A DNA stretch of 64,000 nucleotides from Halodesulfovibrio sp. (lineage in GTDB: Bacteria; Desulfobacterota; Desulfovibrionia; Desulfovibrionales; Desulfovibrionaceae). Position numbers and translations under genes: made by a program. Where the stretch lies: NCBI RefSeq assembly GCF_015482765.1, contig NZ_JADMLB010000043.1, positions 1 to 64,000 of the forward strand. Direction: 5' to 3'. Shown one piece after another: positions 1 to 8,073 of the stretch; within the stretch, counting starts at the first letter, position 1, and the number at the start of each line of letters is the position of its first letter. The notes below the pieces were generated by a model. That model had not been told where the DNA came from and did not search any database. It was given only the letters and a program-made list of their open reading frames with translations.

Positions 1-82
1 GCCCAGGGGGAGACTCGAACTCCCACGGGCGTGGCCCACTACCCCCTCAAGATAGCGTGTCTACCAATTCCACCACCTGGGC
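1..82 (-). tRNA. tRNA-Leu (anticodon GAG), cut by the window edge
   Basis: Read on the minus strand, the sequence folds as a class II tRNA. The acceptor stem pairs GCCCAGG at the 5' end with CCTGGGC at the 3' end. The D-arm carries GGTAGACAC, the anticodon stem is CTATC/GGTAG around a seven-base TTGAGGG loop (anticodon GAG), there is a long variable arm, and the T-loop is GTTCGAGTC. The long variable arm and the anticodon identify leucine. The discriminator base and CCA tail would lie before base 1, so the gene is truncated here only by the window. Confidence 0.95.
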
Positions 83-433
83 ACTTATATGAGCTTCGCT
101 AGTGCGTCACTCTGAGGCTGCGCTAAGCTGTTGTTCCTCAGCGCGGAAAAGTGTTTATGCGGAACGGCGGTGCTTGGCAAGCCTTTTTTTTGCTTTTTTA
201 AATTTTTTTATAACGACTTAATAGCTTGAATCTCTGTTTGTTTGCCTATCTAGTTGATTAAACGAACTCTTTATAGTTTTTCATTAGAATCAGATAATTT
301 TTGTGCTGACAAAAAATCTGGCTTTTTGCTGGGCATGAAATTAGATACGTGAAGAATCTTGCTGGTAAGGTCGTTATTTTACAGCCTGCTGATAGATTTT
401 TTTTATGTCACTTAACTCCCTTGGAGCATCAAT
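83..433. other. Intergenic region, 351 bases, no gene seen
   Basis: This AT-rich stretch separates the divergent tRNA-Leu and DUF1786 genes and must hold both promoters. It contains a T-rich tract around 187-212. I found no convincing ORF with a ribosome binding site and no strong hairpin with a T-run. No promoter hexamer pair is good enough to call. Confidence 0.5.
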
Positions 434-1459
434 ATGAGATCGACACTCTTTCTTGATATCGGAAGCGGAACACAGGATGTTTTGTACTACCGTGATGATG
501 TAGAGCTGGAAAACTGCAGTAAATTTGTGCTGCCTTCTCCTGCTAAAATGGTAGCAAAGCGAATTATGGAACTGACCGCTGCTAAACGCGATATTTATAT
601 GTTTGGTTCAAATATGGGCGGCGGTTTCTTTGGAGCAATGAAAAAACATCTTGATGCCGGATTGCATGTCGCTATTCATCCAGAGGCTGCATATGCCTTG
701 AATGATGATCCGAAGCGAGTGGCAGCTCTTGGCGTTACTATTTGTGAAGATTGTCCATCCGGCTATGTTCCCATAGAGTTGTGCGACGTTAATGCCGGAT
801 GGTGGAGTGCCTATTTAGGAATGGCAGGCTTAGCTGCTCCTGACGAAATTATTGTTGCTGCGCAGGATCATGGTGTTCATGAAGAGGAAAGCAACCGGAT
901 CGGAAGATTTAAAATGTGGAATGAGCTTTTAACTCGTCATGAGGGAAATCCTTATTCTTTGTTATATAAAAAGCCTGCTGAGTCTTTAACAAGGTTGGCT
1001 ACTATTCAAAAGGCAACTGGCGGCGGTTGTGTGGCGGACAGTGCTTCCGCAGCCGTTTTAGGCGCACTTTTTGTTCCTGAAGTTGCACAACGAAGCTGGC
1101 GTACCGGTGTAACAGTAGTAAATGTCGGCAATAGCCATATCTCCGCGTTCTTAGTGTATCAGGAAAAAATTTACGGTGTGTATGAACACCATACAGGCAT
1201 GCTTACAGAAGAAGAGCTTCAACACGATCTTAAAGAATTCCGTCGCGGATGGCTTACAGATGAAATGGTTCGTGATGCAGGTGGACACGGCTGTATGTAT
1301 CTTGAACTTCCGGACGAGGGAGAAGGATTTTTCCCGACATACCTGCTGGGACCTAAGCGCAGCATTTTGGAAGGACAAGGGGTTATGCTTGCCCCTGGCG
1401 GCGACATGATGCTTGCCGGTTGTTTCGGAATGCTTAAAGCATTGCAGAATATTGAATAA
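434..1459 (+). CDS. DUF1786 family protein (actin-like ATPase fold, role unknown)
   Basis: This 341-residue protein resembles the DUF1786 family, sometimes annotated as pyruvate formate-lyase activating enzyme-related although it lacks a radical-SAM CxxxCxxC motif. The N-terminal DIGSGTQD (residues 8-15) looks like a phosphate-binding loop of the ASKHA (actin/hexokinase) fold. A second glycine-rich loop, VVNVGNSHISAF, lies near residue 230, and glycine-rich segments follow near the C-terminus. Cysteines occur in ICEDCPSG and GGGCVADS. TTGGAG seven bases before the ATG supports this start. It precedes paaK, but an independent promoter lies between them. The biochemical function is unknown; the family call is from memory. 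Confidence 0.7.
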   Translation: MRSTLFLDIGSGTQDVLYYRDDVELENCSKFVLPSPAKMVAKRIMELTAAKRDIYMFGSNMGGGFFGAMKKHLDAGLHVAIHPEAAYALNDDPKRVAALGVTICEDCPSGYVPIELCDVNAGWWSAYLGMAGLAAPDEIIVAAQDHGVHEEESNRIGRFKMWNELLTRHEGNPYSLLYKKPAESLTRLATIQKATGGGCVADSASAAVLGALFVPEVAQRSWRTGVTVVNVGNSHISAFLVYQEKIYGVYEHHTGMLTEEELQHDLKEFRRGWLTDEMVRDAGGHGCMYLELPDEGEGFFPTYLLGPKRSILEGQGVMLAPGGDMMLAGCFGMLKALQNIE

Positions 1460-1484
1460 AAAAACACATTCGATAATGCCGAAA

Positions 1485-1512
1485 TTGACATCATGCGCTA
1501 GCTACGTATAAT
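1485..1512 (+). promoter_or_regulatory. Sigma-70 promoter for phenylacetate-CoA ligase
   Basis: A perfect -35 hexamer TTGACA (1485-1490) and a perfect -10 TATAAT (1507-1512) are separated by 16 bases. The start of transcription would fall near 1519, giving a leader of about 26 bases with an AAGGGG ribosome binding site before the ATG at 1545. This is the most consensus-like promoter seen in the window. Confidence 0.8.
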
Positions 1513-1544
1513 CGCCCCTCACTTAGAGAATAAGGGGTTGTAGA

Positions 1545-2837
1545 ATGAGATACTTTGATCCGGCAGAAGGATGGTCACGGGAAGAAATCGAACAGGCACA
1601 GGTTGCTCGTTTACGTACTACTATAGCTCAGGCAGCGAAGGCTCCTTTATATAAGGAAAAATTCGATGAAATGGGAATCAATCCAGATTCCATCCAGAGC
1701 GTAGAAGATATTCGTAAACTGCCTGTGACAACAAAAGATGATCTTCGTGCCCAGTATCCGGATAAAATGAATACTGTTCCGCGTAAAGACATTGTACGCA
1801 TGCATGCTTCCAGCGGAACGACTGGTTCTCCGACCGTTATTCATTATACTCAGAGCGATCTTGATAACTGGTCAGATCTTGTTGCCCGCTGTCTGCATAT
1901 GGTGGGCGTACGTCCTGAACATGTGTTTCAGAATATGACAGGATACGGCTTGTTTACCGGTGGACTTGGTCTTCATTACGGGGCAGAGCGCCTCGGATGT
2001 TTGACAATGCCTTCAGGCCCGGGAAATACAAAGCGTCAGTTTATGTTGATGAAAGATTTCAATACGTATGCTGCACACATTATTCCTTCCTACGCATTGT
2101 ACTTAGGTGCTGCGTTGCGGGATATGGGGATGTCTCCAGAAGACCTTCCGCTCGGCATTATTATTACCGGTGCAGAACCGCATACAGAAGAAGCTCGTCA
2201 ACGTATCGAAGAGCTACTGGGTGCAAAAGCATACAATTCATATGGACTTTCAGAAATGAACGGTCCCGGTGTTGCTTTTGAATGTACTGAGCAGCACGGT
2301 ATGCATATATGGGAAGATGCGTTCCTCCCTGAAATAGTTAATCCCAAAACGCTGGAACCTGTTGCAGACGGAGAGGTTGGCGAACTGGTAATGACGACAC
2401 TTTGTCGTACAGGTATGCCGATCATTCGCTACAGGACAAAAGACCTTACTCGATTTATCACTGACGAATGTCCATGCGGAAGACAGCATAGACGTATTGA
2501 TCGAATTTTAGGCCGCGCAGATGATATGTTAATTATTAAGGGTGTTAATATTTACCCTATGCAGATTGAGCGTGTGCTGATGGAATTTGATGAAGTTGGT
2601 GAAAACTATGTAATTGAGCTTGAGCGTGAGAATTTTATAGACCAGTTGCGTGTAAAAGTGGAAATTAAAGATGAACACTTTGTAGAGGACATGCGTGTCC
2701 TTCAGGGACTGCAGCGTAAAATTGCCTCACGGCTTTGTAGCGAAATTCTTATCACGCCGCGTGTTGAGATTGTTCAGCATAACAGCTTGCCTAAATCAGA
2801 AGGTAAAGCACAGCGGGTGGTAGATAAACGAGAATAA
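1545..2837 (+). CDS. paaK: Phenylacetate-CoA ligase family AMP-forming enzyme
   Basis: This 430-residue adenylate-forming enzyme would activate an aryl acid, typically phenylacetate, to its CoA thioester through an acyl-AMP. The length and motifs fit PaaK: the P-loop SSGTTGSPT (residues 89-97), the adenine-binding YGLSEMNGPG, the hinge region near GRADDMLIIKGVNIYP, and a C-terminal catalytic lysine in LPKSEGKAQR. In sulfate reducers such ligases often act in aromatic amino acid oxidation, downstream of indolepyruvate-type oxidoreductases, but no such partner is in this window. The true acid substrate is therefore open. The gene is followed after nine bases by a DUF456 gene, probably in one transcript ending at the hairpin at 3379-3412. 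Confidence 0.93.
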   Translation: MRYFDPAEGWSREEIEQAQVARLRTTIAQAAKAPLYKEKFDEMGINPDSIQSVEDIRKLPVTTKDDLRAQYPDKMNTVPRKDIVRMHASSGTTGSPTVIHYTQSDLDNWSDLVARCLHMVGVRPEHVFQNMTGYGLFTGGLGLHYGAERLGCLTMPSGPGNTKRQFMLMKDFNTYAAHIIPSYALYLGAALRDMGMSPEDLPLGIIITGAEPHTEEARQRIEELLGAKAYNSYGLSEMNGPGVAFECTEQHGMHIWEDAFLPEIVNPKTLEPVADGEVGELVMTTLCRTGMPIIRYRTKDLTRFITDECPCGRQHRRIDRILGRADDMLIIKGVNIYPMQIERVLMEFDEVGENYVIELERENFIDQLRVKVEIKDEHFVEDMRVLQGLQRKIASRLCSEILITPRVEIVQHNSLPKSEGKAQRVVDKRE

Positions 2838-2846
2838 GGAAGACTA

Positions 2847-3356
2847 GTGGAAACAGTTCTTGCAGTTGTTTTTACAGCCTTGATGGTCATGTTTCTTGGC
2901 CTTCATTTTTTGAGTATGCCGGCAAACTTTTTAATTATGGGTATGCTGGTTCTGTGGAAATATATGTATCCTGCACAGTCCGTGGATATGGACACCATGT
3001 TTTTTGTGGTGACAGGCGGGCTGGTGTTACTAGGCGAAGCGCTTGAGTTTATCTCTCAGCTCATGGGAGCTAAAAAGTATGGCGGTTCAGCAAAAGGTAA
3101 CCTTGGCGGGATCATCGGTGCCATTTGTGGCGCTATCCTTGGTGCACCTTTTTTCCTCGGGCTTGGTGCCCTTTTCGGTGCCCTAGGTGGTGCGTACGCC
3201 GGTTGTCTCATCTTTGAATTAGCGCATGGTCGCCAGAAAGATGAGGCCATGACCGCAGCAAAAGGTGCTTTTTACGGAAAGTTTCTTGGTATGAGTATTA
3301 AGTTCGGTATTGGCGCTTTTGTCGTTGTATATGGAGCAGCTCATATCTGGAGCTAA
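2847..3356 (+). CDS. DUF456 family membrane protein
   Basis: A 169-residue hydrophobic protein with about four to five membrane segments and glycine-rich turns (GGIIGAICGAILGAPFF and GALFGALGGAYAG) typical of DUF456. The start is GTG at 2847, nine bases after paaK, with GGAAG upstream. Coupling to paaK suggests co-transcription, but no functional link is known. It is a bacterial inner-membrane protein of unknown role. Confidence 0.8.
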   Translation: METVLAVVFTALMVMFLGLHFLSMPANFLIMGMLVLWKYMYPAQSVDMDTMFFVVTGGLVLLGEALEFISQLMGAKKYGGSAKGNLGGIIGAICGAILGAPFFLGLGALFGALGGAYAGCLIFELAHGRQKDEAMTAAKGAFYGKFLGMSIKFGIGAFVVVYGAAHIWS

Positions 3357-3378
3357 CTACAGTACTAAAAGAATAAAA

Positions 3379-3412
3379 GAGGCAGCGGAATATTCCGCTG
3401 CCTCTTTTTTTT
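3379..3412 (+). terminator. Intrinsic terminator of the paaK-DUF456 unit
   Basis: A perfect 26-base palindrome, with arms GAGGCAGCGGAAT and ATTCCGCTGCCTC, is followed by eight T residues 20-odd bases after the DUF456 stop codon. Confidence 0.93.
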
Positions 3413-3476
3413 ATGAATGGGATTGGTTGAATTTGATTGTGTGGCGTTATTGAATGAAAAGAATAGAAATATGAAA

Positions 3477-3503
3477 GGCACCCCCGCGGGAGCTTGGGGT
3501 GCC
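3477..3503 (-). terminator. Hairpin, possible terminator of the small minus-strand ORF
   Basis: GGCACCCC and GGGGTGCC form an eight-base-pair stem around an 11-base loop. On the minus strand the stem is followed by a T-rich but interrupted tract (TTTCATATTTCTATTC). It lies about 120 bases downstream of the small ORF at 3623-3709. The imperfect T-run keeps this tentative. Confidence 0.4.
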
Positions 3504-3622
3504 TACAGTGCCGGATTTCAAGTGTTGAAACTCAAATGCTTATCAGTGAAGAGACCGAGTTAATGGCACTTGAAGATTTCAACAGGGGGTAAAATCCGAC
3601 GAAGAAATTTATTTTGTGTCCG

Positions 3623-3709
3623 CTACATCATTAAGTTCGCTGCTGCAATTTGCAGTGCAATAACTGCTGACATAAAAGCTATTGTTTCAAAAATATTACG
3701 TTTGCTCAT
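3623..3709 (-). CDS. Small hydrophobic peptide ORF (28 aa)
   Basis: A short ORF encodes 28 residues starting MSKRNIFETIAF, followed by an uninterrupted hydrophobic, alanine-rich stretch to the C-terminus. This is the profile of a single-span small membrane protein with a basic N-terminus inside. AAGGGGG lies seven to eight bases before the ATG and makes a credible ribosome binding site. It sits downstream of flavodoxin and the 48-residue ORF on the same strand. I do not recognise a family. Length and composition alone cannot prove translation. Confidence 0.45.
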   Translation of the reverse strand: MSKRNIFETIAFMSAVIALQIAAANLMM

Positions 3710-3735
3710 ACTACGCCCCCTTGTGGGTGTAAGAG

Positions 3736-3771
3736 GGGGAACAGGTGCTGCACTACCTGTTCCCCTTTTTT
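3736..3771 (+). terminator. Hairpin with T-run on the plus strand
   Basis: GGGGAACAGGT and ACCTGTTCCCC form an 11-base-pair stem with an eight-base loop, followed by six T on the plus strand. No convincing plus-strand gene ends here. On the minus strand the same hairpin sits between the two tiny ORFs and lacks a T-run, so there it could only be a partial attenuator or an RNA stabiliser. Confidence 0.6.
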
Positions 3772-3916
3772 ATGGGTGCCGTACGTTATCATCATGCTGT
3801 GGGTTCTTGTCCGTATAAGGGGCAGGACGTTCTGTTTTTAAGATCCGCGATTTTTTAAAAAATTTGCGGATAGCTTGAGCATGATGACAAGAGCTAATGC
3901 TTAACGATTTATTCAT
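3770..3916 (-). CDS. Small basic ORF downstream of flavodoxin (48 aa)
   Basis: This ORF starts 16 bases after the flavodoxin stop codon. It has a strong ribosome binding site (AAAGGGGTGG, about four bases before the ATG). The product begins MNKSLSISSCHHAQAIRKFF, is rich in basic residues in its first half (RKFFKKSR) and polar in its second half (TDKNPQHDDN). It would be co-transcribed with flavodoxin. No family is recognised and no membrane segment is visible. The position and ribosome binding site argue for a real gene; the missing family keeps confidence moderate. Confidence 0.5.
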   Translation of the reverse strand: MNKSLSISSCHHAQAIRKFFKKSRILKTERPAPYTDKNPQHDDNVRHP

Positions 3917-3932
3917 AGGCCACCCCTTTTTG

Positions 3933-4385
3933 CTATGCATTCAGTTTAGCAGCGAGGTCCTGTGCCCATGCATCAATGTCAGCCTGTTCGGCTCTTGGGT
4001 CGCCGTCAATTTTTAATGAATCTGCAAGCACTGATGCACCGGCTTTTTTGCAAGCTTCTTCAATGGCATCTACTGCGCCGCAGTAGTACTCATAGCTGCT
4101 GTCACCGCAACCGAAGCAAACAACATTTTTACCGGAAAGATCTGTATTTTCGATGTCTTCAAATACCGGAATGAAATCATCCTGTAATTCAATTTCATCG
4201 TCGCCCCAAGTGGAGCAGCCAAGGCAGCAAAGATCATACGTTTTGGTAAGGTCAGCAGCGTTGATGTCGGCAACATCGGCGAGAGTTACTTCATGACCGC
4301 TTTGCTCAAGGGTGCGCTGAACGCTTTCTGCAACGTACTCGGTATTGCCTGTGGTGGAACCGTACGTAATGAATACTGATGCCAT
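3933..4385 (-). CDS. fld: Flavodoxin
   Basis: A 150-residue short-chain flavodoxin, the size of Desulfovibrio flavodoxins, carrying one FMN for low-potential electron transfer in place of ferredoxin. The FMN phosphate loop TYGSTTGNTE is at residues 7-16. The 60s loop GCSTWGDDEIE carries the stacking tryptophan. The 90s loop is CFGCGDSSYEYYCGAVD. The reading frame is open 14 codons further upstream, but AGGAG eight bases before the ATG at 4385 and the family N-terminus (MASVFITYGS) decide this start. The candidate promoter at 4579-4607 has a Fur-box-like palindrome, in line with flavodoxin being iron-repressed in related bacteria. Confidence 0.96.
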   Translation of the reverse strand: MASVFITYGSTTGNTEYVAESVQRTLEQSGHEVTLADVADINAADLTKTYDLCCLGCSTWGDDEIELQDDFIPVFEDIENTDLSGKNVVCFGCGDSSYEYYCGAVDAIEEACKKAGASVLADSLKIDGDPRAEQADIDAWAQDLAAKLNA

Positions 4386-4478
4386 AATCTTGTCTCCTGT
4401 TTGGTTATGCTGCTGTATACAATACAACAGCTATCTACAGTAGACAGAGAATGCTTTCGGAGTGCGCAGTGTAAACAG

Positions 4479-4508
4479 ACCGGACCGTCGTTGGGGAGAC
4501 GGTCCGGT
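4479..4508 (-). promoter_or_regulatory. Stable hairpin in the flavodoxin leader
   Basis: ACCGGACCGTC and GACGGTCCGGT make an 11-base-pair perfect stem with an eight-base loop. If transcription starts from the promoter at 4579-4607, this hairpin is inside a 5' leader of roughly 185 bases. It has no T-run on either strand. It could be a leader structure, or a weak end for the pseudouridine synthase transcript reading in the same direction. Confidence 0.45.
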
Positions 4509-4578
4509 GGACTGCGAAGGAGTAATGATGGTGTATAATTTCATATTTGTTTCAGCCAACTATGTTCGGGTTGAGTCT

Positions 4579-4607
4579 CTTATATTGAAATTGAAATTCT
4601 TTTTCAA
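4579..4607 (-). promoter_or_regulatory. Candidate flavodoxin promoter with overlapping Fur box
   Basis: On the minus strand TTGAAA (4602-4607) and TATAAG (4579-4584) are spaced by 17 bases, a good sigma-70 arrangement facing flavodoxin. The palindrome TTGAAATTCTTTTTCAA (4591-4607, plus-strand reading) overlaps the -35 and closely resembles the TGAAAATnATTTTCA form of Fur boxes described for Desulfovibrio. The overlap would allow iron-dependent repression. The motif comparison is from memory. Confidence 0.55.
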
Positions 4608-4650
4608 TTAAAAAATGCAAAAAAAGTATATTTTCTTGTAACGCACTTAA

Positions 4651-5604
4651 TTATTTGGAAGGAATTGACCCTTTCCATTGATTCCATGTTTCCCATTCAG
4701 GAGGACACATGGCGGAAAAGGAGCCCAGTTCTATTTGATAGTGGTGCAAGTACATTGTGTTATCAGATGTGAGCGATGCTTCGTCATCCCCATAAAGCGG
4801 GTCGCCGACGATAGGGAATCCCTGCGAAGCTATATGAGCACGTATTTGGTGACGGGCGCCTTTACTGATGGCTGCCATAAGCAGGGTTGCTGTACTGGAA
4901 GGATCATCAGGTACAGTGGTTTCGAGTAATGGGAGAAAGGTTGTGTGGCGTAGCGGATCAGTATCCGGCTCTTCAAGTACCTTGGTCTTTTTGCGTTTTG
5001 CCATATCAAGTTTATTCGTGACAACAAGAGGGGCAGGGACAGAGCCGTGAACGAGCAATAGATATATTTTTTCTACCGCACCAGCATTTTCTATTTCTCT
5101 AAAGAGAGTTGCGGCGGTGTCAGACTTAGCAGCCATAACCATGCCAGAGGTTAGGTAGTCCAGTCTGTTGACAAGGATCGGTTGGTGATCTTCGGAAGTG
5201 AGTCTGTCTGCAAATAGAGCAGGAAGCTCAGCCTCAAGGCTCGGTGTAGATTTACCTGAGATGGTTGCAGTGTGAAGTCCCCCCGGTTTGTATATCGCGG
5301 CAAAATGAGAATCTTCATGAACAATATGCAACTTTTTAAGACGAAGTTGCTCTTTGTTAAGGGCAGCAGTTTCGTGTTCCTGAGTCTCAGGGCGAGGAGT
5401 TTTTTCAACAAGTAAAATCTGATCACCGGTTGATACAGTATGACCTTTCGATCGTGGTACGCCGTTGACCAGTACAGTATGAGTATCGAAAATTCTTCTA
5501 CGGATTCGCATTCCGGCGCCTGGAAGAAATAAAGAAAGCGCACCGTCAAGGCGCACGTTGTGCATGTTTTCAGGAACAGTGGCAGTTGCAAGATTTGCTA
5601 TCAT
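4651..5604 (-). CDS. RluA-type RNA pseudouridine synthase
   Basis: A 317-residue enzyme that would isomerise uridine to pseudouridine in RNA. An N-terminal S4 RNA-binding domain (about residues 14-68) includes the RRRIFDTHTVLVNG segment. The catalytic motif reads VNRLDYLTSG with Asp149; the usual histidine of HRLD is asparagine here, a tolerated variation. The C-terminal HQIRAHIASQGFPIVGDPLY signature is typical of RluA. The start lies next to a run of eight C on the coding strand with no clear ribosome binding site, so the start is less sure than the family. The exact RNA target (RluC/RluD or another type) cannot be told from sequence alone. Confidence 0.9.
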   Translation of the reverse strand: MIANLATATVPENMHNVRLDGALSLFLPGAGMRIRRRIFDTHTVLVNGVPRSKGHTVSTGDQILLVEKTPRPETQEHETAALNKEQLRLKKLHIVHEDSHFAAIYKPGGLHTATISGKSTPSLEAELPALFADRLTSEDHQPILVNRLDYLTSGMVMAAKSDTAATLFREIENAGAVEKIYLLLVHGSVPAPLVVTNKLDMAKRKKTKVLEEPDTDPLRHTTFLPLLETTVPDDPSSTATLLMAAISKGARHQIRAHIASQGFPIVGDPLYGDDEASLTSDNTMYLHHYQIELGSFSAMCPPEWETWNQWKGSIPSK

Positions 5605-5623
5605 AAAATTGGGGGGGGGAGTG

Positions 5624-7090
5624 TTATTCTTCGTCTGATCTCAGCGGAAAGCTGATGCTAAATTCCGTACCGTTGCCCAGTGAGCTCGCTACATCTACAC
5701 TACAATTATGGGCACTAGCAATACGCTTTACTATGTGCAGCCCGAGCCCGTGACTAGGTTCATCACCTGTGGGGATTGCAGCACCTTTGGAAAAAGGAGT
5801 AAAGAGTTGTTCCAGCTCATTATCTGCTATTCCCGGACCTTCATCTTTTACAGATAACTTAATGTAATTTTTTATTTTTTCAGTTTTTATAGAAATTGTA
5901 GTGTTTGGGTACGAAAACTTAATAGCATTGGAAAGCAGGTTATCCACAAGTTGGCCGATGCGTTTTGGATCGCCATGAATTTCTTCCAATGGGTCAAGTG
6001 TTGTTATGAGAGTTATGGATTTTCTATTTGCAGAAAGTTCTGCAAGTGCGACTCGTCTGGCGATAATCTCGTTAAGTTGGACGGGTTTTCTTTCAATAGA
6101 AAGAAGGCCGCTTTCAATTGTTGAAACATCCAGAATATCTGTCACCAGAGTGAGCATATCGTCGCTGGCAGAAAATATAGCATCTGCAATTTCTTTTTGT
6201 TGTTCCGTTAACTCGCCAGCATATCCCTCTTTTAAAATTGAGGCTAAGCCTTGTATTCCAGTAATCGGGGTTACCAGATCGTGTGCGGCCATACCAAGCA
6301 TTTTGTTTTTTATGTCATTAAGTTGTTCCAGATAGTGCAAAAGTTCAGTCACTTTTAGATTCTGCACCATCCTGCAATAGAGTTCTTCTCGTTTGAACGG
6401 TTTATTCAGAAAGTCACTGGCACCGCTTTTTAAGAACATTGCAGAAATATGCATGTCTGAGTTTCCAGAAATGCCTATAATAGAGGTTCGCTCAGGCGGG
6501 TGTTTCTGACGAATAAGGCGTGTGAGTTCAATGCCGGACATGTCATTGAGGTAAGCATCAATAAGTATAAGTGGAAAACTCTGGATATCAGTAAGAGCCA
6601 GAGCTTCTTTGCCGGATCGCGCTGTTTTTGGATTCAGCATGTAGTTGGAAATGACATAGGAGAGGTAGTGTCTGATTGAGGCGGAACTGTCTACAATGAG
6701 CACTTCAGTATCTTTGTTTTTATGGAGACGTTCAACAACTTCTAGAACATTGGCAACAAGCTCATCACTTGTAAGAACAGTGTCAATAATCGTGGGTGAC
6801 ATAGTGCAGGAGGAGCATGCCTCCGTATAGTCGTCACTAATGAGTAGAGTGGGGATGCTGTGTTCTGCCGTAACAAACAGTAGGCTTTCTGAAATTTCCG
6901 TTAGAGTCGTGTCGAGGATTGCAAGCTGAAGTTTATCACTATACTGGGTTACGGTGTTGAAGCCTTCAGAAGGTCGCACTGCGACAAGACAAGGAATTGC
7001 ACAAGCTGATTCAATCCCTTTTTTTAGTTTGGTTGCTATGTCTAAATCAGCCATGGCAATCAATATATACTCTTTCTTCTCTGAAGGCAT
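5624..7090 (-). CDS. Hybrid histidine kinase with two N-terminal receiver-like domains
   Basis: A 488-residue cytoplasmic signalling protein with no membrane segment. Residues 7-122 form a divergent receiver-like domain with Asp60. Residues 128-245 form a clearer receiver (LIVDSS, probable phospho-acceptor Asp178 in ILIDAY, switch lysine in FLNKPF). The histidine kinase follows, with H270 in AAHDLVTP, N-box DNLLSNAIKFS, DEGPGIA and GLGLHIVKRI. This order, receiver before kinase, suggests a kinase controlled by phosphotransfer. GGAAG precedes the ATG. It sits 17 bases after an HD-GYP gene on the same strand, so the two probably work together, the kinase perhaps relaying to the HD-GYP output or to the nearby CheY. 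Confidence 0.9.
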   Translation of the reverse strand: MPSEKKEYILIAMADLDIATKLKKGIESACAIPCLVAVRPSEGFNTVTQYSDKLQLAILDTTLTEISESLLFVTAEHSIPTLLISDDYTEACSSCTMSPTIIDTVLTSDELVANVLEVVERLHKNKDTEVLIVDSSASIRHYLSYVISNYMLNPKTARSGKEALALTDIQSFPLILIDAYLNDMSGIELTRLIRQKHPPERTSIIGISGNSDMHISAMFLKSGASDFLNKPFKREELYCRMVQNLKVTELLHYLEQLNDIKNKMLGMAAHDLVTPITGIQGLASILKEGYAGELTEQQKEIADAIFSASDDMLTLVTDILDVSTIESGLLSIERKPVQLNEIIARRVALAELSANRKSITLITTLDPLEEIHGDPKRIGQLVDNLLSNAIKFSYPNTTISIKTEKIKNYIKLSVKDEGPGIADNELEQLFTPFSKGAAIPTGDEPSHGLGLHIVKRIASAHNCSVDVASSLGNGTEFSISFPLRSDEE

Positions 7091-7107
7091 GACTTGTCTT
7101 CCGTCTC

Positions 7108-7905
7108 TTAAAGTATCTTGGTAATTGAAGAACTATGGGTTAACGGGCAATCGGGAAGTACCTCTTTAAAAAGCATTTCAACATCCTGTCGTTCAGGGTT
7201 ACGCAATTTCTCATCAACGTGGTTGAAGCGTGTAATATTTTGAAGAAATGCTTTTACCAACTGTGGATCAAAATGTTTTCCCGAACTGTTTTTGATAATA
7301 GAAATTGTCTTTTCAAGTGAATATGCGCGCTTGTATGGACGTTCAGATCGCAAAGCGTCGTAGACATCAACAAGTCCAACTATACGCCCTTCAATCGGTG
7401 TATTAGTTCCTATAAGACCATTAGGATAGCCAGTACCATCCCATCGTTCATGATGATTGAGTGCGATAATGTGGCCGGTTTCCAGTAAGTGAGATTTAGA
7501 GTTTGCTAATAATTTTGCACCCACGGTTGTATGGGTTTTCATTATTTCAAATTCTTCTGACGTCAGGGGGCCGGGCTTCAGCAGTATTGCATCGGGGATA
7601 CTTATTTTACCAACATCGTGCATTGCTGCTGAATTGTAGATGCGCAGAATTTTGTCATTGGGCAGCCCCAGTGCATGAGCAAGGATGGCACTGAAGAAGC
7701 AGATGCGCAAAACATGGTGGCCTGTGGCTTCGTCTTTGTATTCAACAGCCTGAGCCAGTCTGTTTACAGTATCAACGTATGCCATTTCGAGCTCTAAATG
7801 CGAGTCTCTAAGCAGGTTAATAGTTGTATGTAAGTCTTCAGCATATTTGAGAAGCTGTGCATGAGCTTCTTTCAATTCAAATTCGCATGTGGTGTCCTTA
7901 GGCAT
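7108..7905 (-). CDS. HD-GYP domain phosphodiesterase (cyclic di-GMP hydrolase family)
   Basis: A 265-residue protein with an N-terminal helical, probably coiled-coil segment (residues 8-45) and an HD-GYP domain that in this family hydrolyses cyclic di-GMP to pGpG or GMP. The metal ligands appear intact: H96-D97 in MHDVGKI, HTTVGAKLL, the paired H151-H152 in ALNHHERWDGTGYPNGL, and a GYP motif at residues 159-161. VDVYDALRSERPYK completes the signature. Unlike many relatives it has no receiver domain; the adjacent hybrid kinase may supply the signal. AAGGA lies about nine bases before the ATG. Confidence 0.92.
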   Translation of the reverse strand: MPKDTTCEFELKEAHAQLLKYAEDLHTTINLLRDSHLELEMAYVDTVNRLAQAVEYKDEATGHHVLRICFFSAILAHALGLPNDKILRIYNSAAMHDVGKISIPDAILLKPGPLTSEEFEIMKTHTTVGAKLLANSKSHLLETGHIIALNHHERWDGTGYPNGLIGTNTPIEGRIVGLVDVYDALRSERPYKRAYSLEKTISIIKNSSGKHFDPQLVKAFLQNITRFNHVDEKLRNPERQDVEMLFKEVLPDCPLTHSSSITKIL

Positions 7906-8073
7906 GACATGTATCCTTCAAAGAATAGATTGTAGAAAGCCATAATTACCGGACGGTAAATCTTTCTGTAATAATAGGCGGTATTCTTGAAGAAGTACTA
8001 TGAGAATAGCGTGTATAGCGGGTATTTTACGCCACTTCATTTAAAGAAAGAAGAAGTGCGCGCTGTTATAGTA

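Noticed and set aside
3570-3818. 82-residue plus-strand ORF
   Set aside because: It runs through a terminator hairpin and has no clear ribosome binding site; the minus-strand small ORFs have better start signals.
4525-4611. 28-residue plus-strand ORF preceded by AAGGAG
   Set aside because: It overlaps the flavodoxin promoter in antisense and its sequence is low in information; the AT-rich palindrome explains most of it.
5151-5591. 146-residue minus-strand ORF
   Set aside because: It is an out-of-frame shadow of the RluA-type pseudouridine synthase gene.
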